Source: Strobilurus pachycystidiatus (lineage: Eukaryota; Basidiomycota; Agaricomycetes; Agaricales; Physalacriaceae). From it: a DNA stretch of 64,000 nucleotides. The position numbers and the translations under genes are program-made. Under the pieces are notes generated by a model that saw nothing but the letters and a program-made list of their open reading frames with translations, was not told the DNA's origin and ran no database searches. Positions 37,210-49,573 of this stretch are shown piece by piece. Each line of letters begins with the position of its first letter. The stretch's first letter is position 1. The stretch is from assembly GCA_019915135.1 (NCBI GenBank), contig JAHLMK010000009.1:1984001-2048000 (forward strand). Direction: 5' to 3'.

Positions 37210-38510
37210 GTGACGCCAACCCTCTTCCCAACGCTTGAACCCCGCCCCACAGCTTATATATGGCACAGCCCTAGGCTGTCTGCGCCTCTCTTGCGGAAGT
37301 CCTTGACCACTGGCCTAGCCCCACTAAGCGATGCCAATTCCAGACTAAATGACTTCATTAATAAGGATGAGACGGACAAAAAGCAGCGCAGATGCTGAAG
37401 CGGGAGTCCTTGACCACTGGCCTGATGTGTGAATGGAGGATGGGAGGGTAAGACCTGTAGAAGACGAAGAGAGGCAAACACGTCGTGGAGAGATGGGGAA
37501 AGGACGCCGGGTCCCGACAAACATGGCAGAAGGCAGGGAAGTATGATGATGACTCTATCCATGTCGGTGTTTTGAACCGTGTCTGGAATCTCTGACAGAA
37601 TGTTGGATCAGAGAAGAAGATAATCGGCGAAAACTTACAATGCGAAAGAGGGCAGGATGGGCTAGGATTGGCTGGGTCGAAAGAGAAACATGATGTGGGT
37701 GGGGTTGAGAGGATCGCGGCGGAGGAAAAGGCACTCGAGCAGGACGGCCCCACTGAGCGATGCCGATCCCGGAATAGATGACTTCATTCATAAGGATGCG
37801 AGGGACAAAGTACAGAGCAGACGCTGAAACAAGCTGTTGAGTGGTGGTGATAGAAATTTTGCTACAAGACCACGTACCAGTCATCGGCACAAGATTACGA
37901 CTTGTCACTTTGTACGAGAAAGTCATGTACACGCTGCGCAGTCGGCGACGTGCAGTCTGAGAATGCTGACAATGGTACACATGTCCAGGGGCACTCGCAT
38001 ACCCGGAGGCCGCGGGCGCGATGGTTGGCGTAAGGTGAACGCCGTCGCAGGAGGCAAGGATACAGGATCGGGGAGAAGAAAGACACCAGTGCATCAGAGT
38101 ACTCAAAGTTATCTGAAAGGCCCAAACACAGTCAGACGCGGAAAAGAGCACGGCAAGGCACCTGGTCAAAAATCTCTTCGTTCCTTCCGCTTCAGAGTTC
38201 GTCGTTTTCTCAGAGACACCAGATAGGACTTGACCATAGAGCAGAGATGGGGCGGCCAAGACTGGGCGGCAAAAAAGGTTCCGTCGCGTCGATGAATGAA
38301 GGCAAGAGGAGGGATCGAACTTGGTGGCTGTGCGAGTTTACGCCATTCGGCCGATCGCGGCACTCTGTCCCGACTCCCAAGTTCGTCTTGGATTGGCCGC
38401 CGAAGGCCTGCATTTCTTGACTCTAGTCCCCGCTCTGCTCCACTAAATTGAAACCTGTGCTCTCTATCCCCTCTGTCACTTCTCGCTCCCTCACGTCACA
38501 TATGGGGTTG
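37210..38510 (+). repeat. Duplicated segment A, copy 1
   Basis: This stretch is repeated in the same orientation at 51505-52735. For example, the 83 bases beginning CACTTTGTACGAG (from about 37907) differ at nine positions by eye from the matching stretch at about 52107. It contains minus-strand ORFs, the longest 38259-37555, whose C-SDGVHLT..GHVYHCQHSQ region is also partly open in copy 2. I recognise no protein family, so whether A carries a gene is unclear. Confidence 0.75.
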
Positions 38511-38589
38511 GAAACAGTTTTTCAACACCAGTACTAGAATCAACAGACTATTCCCTTGGTTGACGCTTCAAAGGTCCGTAGGCTTAGGG

Positions 38590-40010
38590 GTTCTGCTGCT
38601 CATCTCGTCCTGGTCGCGCCGTTCCTCTCATATGCAGTAACAGCCCGTCTACGGAAACTGCACCCATCTGGAACTCAGGACGTCGCGCCATCGCGTCCTG
38701 TCCTATTTCTACGCGCTCCTTCGACTCATACAGGTTGGCGGAGCAGACGGCGCACCGGGATCGAAGTCTCGCTCGTCTACTCCAAGCCGTCTCTCTGTAC
38801 CAGCCCTGCGACGCCTGTATTCTATTATTTTCACAAAGCTGCTTCTCTCACCCAGTCGTAGATCTAAAACGACTTCTGCCATGGTTCGTGGACCTCTTGT
38901 AATCGTTTGCCCCTCCAACGTATGAAAATAGGTATCACCAACACTCTCTTTGGTGTCGGGGTGCACTCGGAAGCCGGCCGCTCCGCGCTCACCACCCTCG
39001 CAGCTTGGATCCGCCTTCTTTCATGCCACGTTTACGTCGAAGGGACGAGCACCGCGCTGCGTGATGCGTCTCTTTCGGTCTGCACCTTCCTTTGGCTTTC
39101 GCTTCTGTGTCCACCCGATGACGCGCGAGCTCAAAGAGGCTTCGTTCTCCTCTTTGTCAAGACTAGTGGTTTCGGGTGCTGCTCCTCCCTTTTGCTCCCT
39201 TCTCCGCCCCTACTCACTATCTCTCTAGTTGGCTCAGTCTGCCTGAACTGTGTCTTCTGTAGCGGGACATCGCGAACGGAATACAGGCAGTGGGAAGACT
39301 GGTCTAGCTTTACGCATGACTTGTGCTATCCCGCTACTGGACAGTTCATCACGATTGGTGTGGCCTGGTTAGAGTCGCCTCGCTATCTGTTGAACAGGGT
39401 TGCTCGCCGATGACCTTGCCCACAGAATACTTTACAGTGTACGCAAATGTGCCTGCCCGGTAACAATTCATTCTTCAGATCCTCATTTGAGCGTATCGCT
39501 ACAATTGTGACAACTATAGTCGTGCGTACTTCCATCAATCGCGCTTTCCTGACCCCCGCTTTGCCTTGTCCCTCTTCGTCAAGTACCTCCTACTTCTTCG
39601 TAACAGCTCTATTCTTTGTCGGCACCTTTTTTGCCGCCCTTCATCAACCTCGTGAAGAAGCTGTCCTTCTTCGGACCTTTGTCCTTTGACAGCCGCTCCT
39701 CTGTCCTTGAGGATTGCGCCGAGCTGGTCTCGGCCTGTCTTTGCTGTGGCGTAGCGCTTACGCTGCCCGGTCCAGTACGGGTCGAGCGGCGCTTCCACGC
39801 CTGGAGGTCGTCATATTCATCTCGCGACTGATCTTGCTGCGACGATGTCTGGTGGGGATCGATGCCACGAGGATAGGCCATCTTGTATCGCGACGAGCTC
39901 TGTCCATGGGGAGAGGATTCGCCTGCATGAGAAGATGGGATGCTTCCACCGTTTGTGGCGTAGTAATCGTCGCTTTCGGGTTCGCGATTGTAGCCGCTGG
40001 CTGACGTCTG
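38590..40010 (+). repeat. Duplicated segment B, copy 1
   Basis: Repeated in the same orientation at about 62410-64000, where it reaches the window edge. Similarity covers the end of a plus-strand ORF (stop 39413) and the minus-strand gene at 39609-40296. Copy 2 has about 200 extra bases near 62990-63200 and an extra 33 nt near 63927. Confidence 0.8.
38907..39413 (+). CDS. Possible plus-strand gene in segment B (copy 1)
   Basis: The last part, YRQWEDWSSFTHDLCYPATG..RVARR then stop, is matched in segment B copy 2 by HRQWEDETGFTEYLCYSVTG..RVARR with the stop at the same place, which suggests it is or was coding. The earlier part of the ORF is not conserved in frame and is probably shadow. In copy 2 the matching exon is preceded by a CTGTTTCAG acceptor (about 63222). 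No family recognised. Confidence 0.35.
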   Translation: MPLQRMKIGITNTLFGVGVHSEAGRSALTTLAAWIRLLSCHVYVEGTSTALRDASLSVCTFLWLSLLCPPDDARAQRGFVLLFVKTSGFGCCSSLLLPSPPLLTISLVGSVCLNCVFCSGTSRTEYRQWEDWSSFTHDLCYPATGQFITIGVAWLESPRYLLNRVARR

Positions 40011-40296
40011 ACTGGCATGGGTGGTACTGGCATTTGCCCACGGGTCCCGCAACGACGTAGAGCCGTAGGGATGTGGTTCGCCCGCATGAGGAGATGGACC
40101 CGGGGGACTGCTGTAGTGGGTCGACGACGAGGATGGCGTGTTAGTGGCGTAGGATCTCGGTTGAGACGTGTACGCTATTCCATAGGAAACAGCACTCGGA
40201 CCTATCGCGATAAAATCAGCGCCGCACTTCTTTCTGATAGAACACTTGTTACTTACGACGATGTCCTGGCGTCATTCCACCGCATCTGCGAGTCAT
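39609..40296 (-). CDS. Conserved Ser/Gln-rich hypothetical protein, copy 1
   Basis: Two exons: ATG 40296 (MTRRCGGMTPGHR), a GTAAGT..GATAG intron of about 50 nt, then a long exon to 39609. The protein is about 210 aa, hydrophilic and disordered-looking, with Ser/His/Gln runs (PSSSSTHYSSPPGPSPHAGE), repeated SPHG/SPHAGE motifs, YDDLQAWKRRSTRTGP, and a basic C-terminus KKDSFFTRLMKGGKKG. A second copy lies at 63590-64000 with few changes in frame, so the gene was duplicated with segment B and both copies remain open. Downstream it converges on the plus-strand ORF ending at 39413. Function unknown; no membrane segment or catalytic motif. Confidence 0.6.
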
Positions 40297-43200
40297 TGAA
40301 GATAAGAAGGATGTAAATGTGATGTGGATGAGAGGGTAGAAGCTGTGATGTGGATGCAATAGCCCGTTTTGAGGCTTTTATACCCTGCTGTTGTGTTCCG
40401 TGATGGTACCTGGGTTATGTGCTCTATATGTTTTTGTTCCCGCGCTGTATAGATGTGATCCGCCTTCAGATTCTTCGAGAAGCTTCCGTTCATCCTCAAC
40501 AGAACCTCGGCAGCGCCGTCATTTCTCACGGTGAAACGCCACACACAACCGTCTGCGCAGAAAAGAAATGTATATCTGCTTGTCGTACACATCAGCTGAT
40601 CACAAGGGAGGAAGAGGTGGGTGTGATCTTGCGTGCCTAGACTGTGCCATTGCTTTTGAACGAAGTATGCGGCAGATTTTGGGAAAGAACTTTTTGGTCG
40701 CAGCGGTGAACCAGGGGTGGAGGCAGCGGGAGGGTAGTTGCGCGCGTCCTACTTTTGGCGAGAGCTGATGCGACTACATTGTACAACGACTCGAGATGCG
40801 GGCGAGCGAGCTCACCAGATCGAGTGACAACGACGAGGTGCTAGTGAGTCTATGGTGTAAAGGAAATACATTTCTGCATATTTCGGCAATACATTCCCTG
40901 GCCGATTACCATGAGTGCAAGTCATACATGTGTTCAGCTAAGTACGACTCATCCTTCATGCATATCCGGCTGCGAGAGAGGGAATGAAGGCCGACAGGCT
41001 ATCTGAATATTTTCGTAGGACAGCCAATTATGCGACCCCTGAACCTTATACTCTCACCCGCAAAAAGGCTATCTCGATCTACTGAGACGTGAGAGCATAA
41101 CACAGCACCACCGGGATGTTGATCTCGATTTACACTTCACCAGTTCGAAGCCGTCTTTCGGTGAGCGGGGCTGAAGATCCGTCTCATAAGAGCTGGCGCA
41201 TCGCGTCCCTTATTCGCGAACATACCCTCCCCCGTCGAAGTAGTCTCAGATTGGGGTGCTGCGCGCTACCCCAGATTGCAGCTTTAGGCTCCTTTGGTCT
41301 CAAACGCCGACACCACAGTTACCCAGACGACATTCCTATCACTCACGTGCATACATTCACAAGATATCCTCGGCCGAGGTCTTATGGTGTGAGGGAGTCT
41401 GAAAGCAATGGGTGCCGTAAGAGAAAAAGCTTCTCATTCCAAGTGATACATATCCGACAGACCCCACTTGACACGGCGCACACATATATGCGAGCGAACG
41501 TCTGAACCTCCTGGGATGTGCATGGGCTGGGGGAAACACCGTTGTGATGCGGTGTTTCTTGGTGTCAGCACTCGGTTGTTGAGCCTATTAAACGAAACGA
41601 ATGTGGTTAGCGAAAGAAGGATGAGAGTATTTTCGGGCGTGCGTACTCGATGCCGTTGGCGGCGTACCAGCCTTAACCATGCTTAGTGATCGCGTTATAT
41701 GAGGCGCGAGTAACATGTTCGGTGGCGCGTACAATGATAGCGTCTTGTTAGACGCGAGAAGGTCAGCTCGTTGTCAAATCTGGTCCGCGATATCTGCGAA
41801 GGTGATATCAGACACCACGCACTTTGACGTCGTCAAGCAGACCTGAGCAAGTTGTCGGACACGTCGGGTTCGGCAGCCAAGGAGCAGCGGCGGAGACCAA
41901 GAGCGGCGCGTTCCAATTCTTTTGCAAATGGTTAGCAATGGGCTTCGACAGAGATGGGTGCACACACCTAGGACCGACTAGGAGAATGGCAAAAATGGTA
42001 ACGAGATCTCCCTGAAGCCGACTTGTGGGCATCGGATCCTTCCCTCGCTCCTGACGCCTCGGCGACGATGGCACTTGAGGGCGATGTCGATACCGGGCGC
42101 ACGGACGTATAGCGTGTTGATTGGCGCAGCATCATCAATGTCATCTAACCGCGAGACAGCGCATGTTGGGGCTGGAAAGTGCGAATCAGCCCGACCCGCA
42201 GATTGAGAGTGTCGCAGAGACGCACCAGGAGAATCGAGCGGCCGAGTTTCGTTTCCAAGCTTCCGAACATCATAGGGCATCTGCATTCAAATGCTTGGGA
42301 AGAGTTGGTTCACAGCCATTTGGATCCAGTCGATTGGACGAGGAACATTTTGCCGCCTAGGCCGAGGTGCATGCCGCCGTTTGGTGAGGAATCTTGGAAT
42401 CGCGTCACTGGCCATGCCGGCATCGACTGGCGTGAGATGGAAGAGGTTGCAGCGATTTCATGCGAGGATTGGCGGTCTTTGGTCAGGGGAGGGTGGAGCG
42501 ACGTGTAAGGTTCGTATTCGGGCAAACTCTGTAGTTGACAAACTGCATCAGCGGCGAAAAAAAGATGTGACCGGAGAGCGCACAGCCCATGGACATATGC
42601 CGCGTCGATGGCGGGTATCGACATGAGAGGCGGAGCAGTGTCGTTGGTCACGGTCGGAGGAAAGCTTGGTCAGGAACGCTTGTCCCATTTCGGATGCACT
42701 GTGGTCGGGTTCTGCCGAGCAATCTTTTCTCAGGGCCTCTTGTACTGCGACGTCCAAACAATATCGTTGCCCACTCGCCCCGTGTTATTCTCCGGATACT
42801 TTCAGGACTGACTGTCTTTATGTCTAGGTTCGCAACATTGCGCAATTCGCCCGTGCCTGGCGATTGTTTCGTCTGTCGCGAATGCACAGGCCCGAATCCT
42901 ATGGGGCGCCTCGCTCAATATGACAGGAAATCGCAAAGGAAAGCCTTGTCAGTCCCAACAGTCTACGACAGGAGTCTCACCTTCCTCATAGGTGGAACCG
43001 TCCTTCTTGGGATGTGTGCACATGAAATCAACTTGCCATCGAAGACGGGGCGGTACGCAACTTACTACCTCAATTCGTCCATAACGGCACACTGCGTAAC
43101 GCAGGCTGAGGAGTAGCATCTTTCGGAGGGCAATCTCTCTCCTGACGCAAACCACCGTTTACCGAATTGCGTCCCTGAACTCTCGAGGCTGATCTGACTT

Positions 43201-44007
43201 GCGTCTTTGTCTCTCGAGAATGGCAGTGCTATCCTGGTACCGCCCTGAGGTTTACCCAGCCACTCGCCCATCGTTATAATTTCAGTCTCTGATTTCTCTC
43301 TGATCATCCCACCATGAACAGCGACGAGCAACATCCCGCTGGTAAGGAGGAAACCTTGCTTCCACGAGATAGCGGATTGATGGCAGGATTCGGATTCTTC
43401 TACGATGAACTTGTTTCGCTCCGAGTTGAAGGGCATCCAGATCTTGATGTGAAAGTATCAGAGCTGCGGCGGAGATACTTTGCGTTCGCTATCGGCAAGG
43501 AAGCCACCAACACCCTCACCGACGGTTCCACCTCGGACGACGAGGAGCATTTTCTTGCTGAGATGAAGGTAAAGATCCATTGCCTGTGAATTGTGGCTGC
43601 GTTACCAGTTTTTCACTGTAGTCTACCTCTATTTCGTGTCGCAACATCGTACCTCCGGTCCCCGGGGTAGTGCGCCGCTTTTTGGACCGGTTGGAGAGAA
43701 AGTCACGAGCGAGGAGACCGCCTCAACCTCGGCGTCGTAGTCCACTGTGCGAGCAGGTAGCCTACGCTGACGGTCCGGACAAAGCGGAGTAAACTTAGCT
43801 ATCGTTATCGTTAACATCACGGTTATGTACAACCGTAAGGCGTTCAGATGCCTATTGTTCGCGTCTTAGCTTATTGCATCTTCACACAGACGACTTTGGC
43901 GTGACAATGTACGATCATTTACGAAACACTATAAACATACGGTTCTTACAATCAGTCATACAGATAGCAAAGCTGTGCAAGGAAGTCCCCCGCCGCCGCG
44001 TTAACGG
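40297..44007. other. Interval with only fragmentary coding potential
   Basis: ORFs at 41116-41505 (+), 42310-42651 (-) and 42589-43116 (+) have no recognised domain and do not splice into a unique model. A small plus ORF at 43314-43589 (MNSDEQHPAGKEETLLPRDS, LRVEGHPDLDVKVSELRRRY) starts cleanly, has an acidic DDEEHFLAEMK end and may continue past a GTAAAG donor at 43570; it is the best candidate here. Confidence 0.3.
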
Positions 44008-47000
44008 CTAATGGTTAGTAACCCCACCGTTAGCGGTCAAGGTAGCGGCAGCGCTGATACTCTTCGACACCGAGGTATTAATTCCCACAGCTCCCCACAA
44101 CACGAGGCCGTCCGAAACACTGCTACCGAGGTAGGCGTATCTCAGGACAGGATCCGATGAGCCCGCCGCCTCTGATGACAGAATTCCATCCTGGGCGTTG
44201 GTGGTCAGCGATTGTTTGTTGGTGCTGTATGGCGATGTCTTCTCGACGGCGGTGATGAGGGACTGGTCGAAGAAGAATTGGCCGACGTGCGAGACGTAGG
44301 TGCTGGTGTAGGTGCCGTTGCTAAACAGGGTTCCGGCCTGGTGTGTAGCGACGTGGATGTGCGGGGTGCGACCAGTGTAGTGACCGGGGATGACAGTGAG
44401 GAACTGCGCGACACCTTCGGTGTTGGTAGCCTGAAGACCACGGAAGGCAGTATTGTTCTACAGATCGTCAAGCAATGAGTTTGTTGAGATATAAGGGAGG
44501 CTTACGATGTTCTTAGTGTCGCTGGCAACACCGTTTCCGTTAGCGACTATGCCACCGTAGACACCCGTCGAGTTGGCTGATGTCTTCATAAGCATTTGAC
44601 AACTTGGGGGGTAGTTGATAAGCTTACCGTGCCAGAAGTCGACGTAGAGGCCAGATACCGCTTTGCAGGTACTGACATCGATGACTTGGACATCGACATA
44701 GGCATTGACTCCCGCCTGACTTTCACGAAGATCCCAGCGAACATATTCGCCCTTGACATCTAAACGTGCGGGATGTGAGCTGGGCAGAGCTGAAGTGAAA
44801 GTCTCGATTCACAATAAGGTCCTTCAGTAACTTCGGGTTGAAGGATGCAGGTGCTGACTCCTGAAAACAGCGTAGCAGCAGAAGTGTTGTTGGTAACACC
44901 AGTCAGATTAGAGTGATGGTCGGTGGCTAGGACCGTGCCGAGGGAGCGCTTGAAAGGAACGCTGGTGTCTGTGTCATGAAATGCACCAGATCCTGGGCGT
45001 GCCATGTATGGCCTGCGGCTATAGCCTCAGAAGGAGTTGTACTTCCTGAACGGCTATAGCAAGGACTGCTCATACATGACCTACTGCAATTGGCGTGCCA
45101 GTGGACCGTGACGCGGGTGGTCGCGTCCGCCATTTGTGGCTGCATCCTTTGTACCCAATGGGCCTTCCGTCTCTTCTGCTATGATGCCTGTCTCGTGATA
45201 GTTTTCAGAAAGTGTGTGTGTCTGTAACCCAGTGAAATACTGAAGGTAATCATGAGGAAGATTTTGTGCTGAGCCGCTCACGGTGTCCAACCCAACCACC
45301 GAAAGAAGCAGTCTGTCACTTGTTGACGTCTTCTAGGGCTGTCTCGGCAACACGAGGCGCCTCGTGTCCCGCTTTCAAACTCGATGGCGGGATTTGGCCG
45401 TCGCATCGGGAGCGAAGCGTGCAGCCGAACCGGCAACTCGGTTGACTATTGCCCACGATGATGCCGTTTTGAAGCGAGGAAGCTGCAAATCATGTCATTT
45501 ACAGAGAAACAATCAACCTTGATTCTTGCTCCAACCGCCACCACCACAGTGACGACAACGGCGACTACTCCCCAGGACCAGACAAGAACGACCATGACGG
45601 GCAGCATGAGTCTTCGGCGAGAATGCTGTTAACCGACAATTTTGACGATCCCCACCAGCCAGCCATGCTGTTGCGTTGCCCGTGGCTGGCGTCTGTGCCA
45701 GAAGGTAAGGGTGGCCGGCGTCGAAGGGGGTATATATAGTGAGGGCTTTCTCCCCATTTATCTGTACCATTCGTTGGTGCTGCCGTCGACGAGCCGTTGC
45801 GGTTTGGCTTCCTCGTGCCAGGCTCAGCTCCCTGACGAGCCGCCTCTCCGCTCAGGCTGACCTCCACCGTCTGCCTGAAGGACTGACATACATTGGGACG
45901 TGTCGCCGGACTGTGGTATCAATTACCACAACAGCGACAACACTCACACCGAGGCCAACGACAACAAGGCTCAAGCACTACTTGACTAGAACGCCGTCAA
46001 TGAGAATCTCACTTATATCCACGGGTACACAGCGTTGCTTGGCATCAAGCTAAGGCTGGTGTCCTAAGCATCGCGGACGTGGCCCGCGGGACGCTTGATG
46101 TGGCGAGTCCTTTCTGTCTTCGCTCTCCGTCGGTGCTACCTAGAGCAGTCGTTTTTTGACTTATTCCTGTCCTTACCGCAACACATTTTGGACTTCTAAT
46201 TGTGACGCTCGAGCTTGGATTAACACAGCAATCATTATATTGTGGTTTCTACCAACCTGAGCCCGATTTGAGCAGAATGGAAGTATAGGACAGTCAAACA
46301 CACATATTCTGGGACCAAATTTGGTCAAAGAGACCCATCATAGGTATATAGAGGGGCATCGTCTCACGACTGACATTGATATTGAATACTGAAGGCAAGA
46401 GCGCGCTCGCAATTTTGTGAAAGAGAGTGTACGGTTGTTCGGTCCGAATGCCGATCATATGTTTCGTTCGAGAAACATTGGCCTGTACGCTCACCAAATG
46501 CAACGCCTGATCTCTAATCAAGCTAGAACAAGTCAGAATGCATCTGGGAAGCAATTGGCTGCCCTCCGATATTTACCCGGAAAGACACCTGAGACCGCAA
46601 TCCTGGACTCATTACTGCATACAGAGATGCACGCTAGTCGCGATCTTTTGAGACATGGCTGGCAATTTTATGCCCGTCTTGAGATTTGGGGCCCAAGCAT
46701 CACTCTCTGTCCACTTGACTAGCTCAGCACTTGAGGCTATATAGCCAAGTAAGCGGACACTGTGACAATACCGTCAATGAAAGTACATGTTGTCAATTTT
46801 TGTATGACGAAAAACTCATATGTTCTCGCAATGTGTCGCGGCTGATCTACACCGTGTGCTGAGTTGGGACACACTAAACAGATGTCACATATGCACACAT
46901 GGTCAGACATTACCGACTAGGTATTGCTGCACGGTTACTGTACACGGTAGACGCGTTCTCGAGTTTTTCTCTTACGAAAGGCCGCGTTCCCGAGTTTCTC

Positions 47001-48162
47001 TCTTACGAAGGGCCGAGATTTACCACGCCCATTGTGCCCTCGAACACGCTATTATCATGTGGCAAGGGCCTTTCGGAGTCCATTCAGGATTGAAATTGGA
47101 GGTCGAAATAGTAAACGCGGCGTAGCACAACCTTACTTATGACAATGGCATTATTCTCTGACGATGGCATCATTATTGTCTGACGATAGCATTAATCTCT
47201 AACGAAATCATTTAATCTCGGACGATGGTGTTTTGTCTGACGAAAGAGAAGTCAGCGGCTCATTTTTGCTGTCCTGGGGATCAGCGTGTACGTGAGCATG
47301 ATTGCAACGGCCGAGCAGCAAACGAGGGAATATTTCATGCGATGCCATGCACGAGGAACATGATTCTCATACGACGATTGAAGCTTGGGTGAGTATCACC
47401 CGAGAAGTGCTACCGCCGTGGGAGTGCATTGATGGGACCAAGAGGATCCATATTTTGACATATAGCGACATGAAGAGAGCGAATACTGAGACATGTGTGG
47501 GGAAGGAAGGATTGAATCGATCGCACGACAATCCATAATGCCGTGCTGCCGAAGCCCATCAGTCAGTAATTCAATCTCCGACGGCATCGCTTGATCATAT
47601 CCCGCCAAGGCGCATAGAAGCGTACCGATTCCGACGCGAAGCGCAACGTGTATTCCGATGAACGAGGACTCACGCGGTAATGTGATGACAGCCAGGCACC
47701 GCATAGCACGGATTGGGCAGGCGTAAATGCTGCCTGCAGCCCGGATGCGCAATACATGGCCCTTGGGGAGGTAGCGCGGCGGTGTGTTACTCCTATAGCA
47801 ATGATTAATGTACAACTTGATTTGATGCTATAGCAAGCTGGCAATGTATGGAATCTACGGTATCCACTGTGAAATGAGCGTCCCCGAATCAAGGATTGGT
47901 TGAACGAACACTAACCAAGCGACTGAGAGCGCCGAGCCTGTTTGGCAAACTCCTCACGGCGCACTTTAGCGCGATCATAGAGACCGCCGGGCGCGGAAAG
48001 CTCCTCCCGGCATGCCTCCAAGGAGCTACGGGCCGCCAGCTGATACTCGGCGCGCTTGACGTACTCGAGGCTGCCAGGCTCGGGTTCGGAATGCGCGGCC
48101 ACAGAAGCTGCCAGCGATGCGAACGTCACTGCCAGAGATACAAATCGTTCGAGGAAGACCAT
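44008..48162 (-). CDS. Secreted intradiol ring-cleavage dioxygenase with a 2.9-kb first intron
   Basis: These Fe(III) enzymes open catechol-type rings between the two hydroxyls. Exon 1 (48162-47916) encodes a signal peptide (FVSLAVTFASLAASVAAHSE) and the family's RRSLEAC-type N-terminal helix (ARSSLEACREEL). Exon 2 starts at 44968; phase 1 joins them exactly, giving SQSLDTSVPFKRSLGTVLAT. Then follow CILQPEVTEGPYY, with its Tyr codon split by an intron at 44812, GEYVRWDLRESQAGV, LYVDFWHANSTGVYGGIV, and the metal site PGHYTGRTPHIHV (Tyr, His, His) near 44370, ending TANGGVTNH at 44008. With the GPYY Tyr, all four iron ligands (2 Tyr, 2 His) are present. About 350 aa. The other introns are about 50 nt. 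Secretion suggests a role in breaking down lignin-derived aromatics outside the cell. Intact if intron 1 is spliced. Confidence 0.8.
46953..47016 (+). repeat. Tandem duplication, unit about 32 nt
   Basis: CGTTCTCGAGTTTTTCTCTT.. is followed at once by CGTTCCCGAGTTTCTCTCTT.. with matching downstream bases. It lies inside the giant dioxygenase intron. Confidence 0.7.
47140..47245 (+). repeat. Degenerate tandem repeat (TCTGACGATGGCATTA type)
   Basis: Four to five copies of a unit of about 23-27 nt with substitutions and small length changes. Confidence 0.6.
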
Positions 48163-49573
48163 GACTGTATGAACTAGGTGCAAGAGGTTACTGGGGAAAC
48201 TTCACCATCCTAAGTGTCTTTTATACATGTGGGCGTCTCGATCTTTCTCAATGGTGAAAGGCGCGGTAAGAACCACTTCAATGGAAAAAGAATGAGAATC
48301 CTGAGTGCACGCAACAAATTGCTGCGCAGCTTTGAATTTGCTTGGCGTGGGGTATGCCGAAGGAGGGGATCCAATCAGAGCGTTTGGTTTGCACCGAGGT
48401 TGATGGGACAAGAGCAGGACAAGAGTATGCGAACGAGCGGACCGGAACCTTTTCGTATGTCCACCCGACGTGTTAGATCACGAGTAAGCGAAAATCATTG
48501 ATTGATTGATTGATGCATTTCGGTGTTCAGCAACTATTGTACCGTCCCCAGGCGCGCGGCAAAGCTTTCACAGCAAGGATAGCCTCACAGGCGACCCTCC
48601 AAATTTGTTCGTGAGCCAGATCTTCGACCACGGAAGCCTCAAATGCGGACCTACAACTCTCGGCTCCGAGGTATCTGTCCACCGATACCGGCCTGTGGGT
48701 GTTCATCGTAAAGAAAAAATGTTAATTGGCTGCTGGGCATTCATCGAGACCTCATGCACCACTACGTTATCACTTAGGCTGCTCCAGCTACGTACCGAAA
48801 ATGTATTGAGTGAGCCGCATGACGAGAAGCAATTCGAATATTTGGGGTGAGGTGCGGAGATGATGTCCATACGCTCGACGGCGCCAAGATAACTGGCGCC
48901 ATTCGTCGTCAGCCTGACTGCCGAACAAGTAATCAGAAACGAGACTATCTATCCAGGTCATGTGAGTTGCACCACGAGAGAACAGAGCTCGCTGGTGCAG
49001 CTCAGCTGCTCGATCGTGCCTGCACTCCATTCAACGCGGATAATTGTCCCTGGAGACCACTGGAGGATTCATTGCTTTCTGAACATTCGTCTGGTTACTT
49101 GACACCATTTCTCTCACATTGAGTATGTGCAGGCAACCTACCAAAACACCATAGCTGACGTGGTGGCCATGGGGTTTGTATGTTGGAACCAACAAACTCA
49201 ATTGCGCGTGCCGAAATTCCACGGAGCATTCATCAATGGTTCACGCTGGTGGCCAATCCTGCGAGGAACAAGCTTTTGAACGTTGGTGCTTGACCTACTC
49301 AAACACTCTCTTGCGCGTCTCAACGTGAGAACGTCGGACTAATCCACTCCGAGTTATCTTCGACAAGTGCTACTAAGCGCCTAAGACGTTAAACATATAT
49401 GAGTACTCCTACTACACGGAAAATGTCCTAGTCAAAATATAGCTACAGTGACGGAGAAAGAGAGAAAAATCAAAGCGCCCGAACACGCTCATGAAACATA
49501 GATTAACAAGAGTCCGCGCCGAGCTGTGTAAGCCCAGCAAACCAAACATGCTCTAGCAGAAAATCAACCCTCT
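48163..49573. other. Interval upstream of the dioxygenase; no firm gene
   Basis: The 5' flank of the dioxygenase gene, then short ORFs in several frames (48506-48850 and 48847-49122 plus, 49030-48788 minus) without recognised domains. Contains a short (ATTG)n run at about 48498-48515. Confidence 0.35.

Larger units (their letters stand above)
44969..47915 (-). other. Giant intron 1 of the dioxygenase gene, probable insertion
   Basis: Donor GTTAGT at 47915 and acceptor GACACAG at 44969 are normal. Inside are ORFs at 45513-45867 and 46417-46722, a tandem duplication at about 46953-47016, a degenerate TCTGACGATGGCAT-type repeat at about 47140-47245, and similar GCTATAGCAAG motifs near both ends (45052 and 47829). 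No transposase was recognised. Confidence 0.6.

Noticed and set aside
37555..38259. The 234-aa minus-strand ORF in segment A as a full gene
   Set aside because: Copy 2 of the segment has frame breaks in most of the matching stretch, so only a central part could be conserved.
44205..44478. ORFs on both strands inside the dioxygenase gene
   Set aside because: They are shadows of the true frame carrying PGHYTGRTPHIHV.
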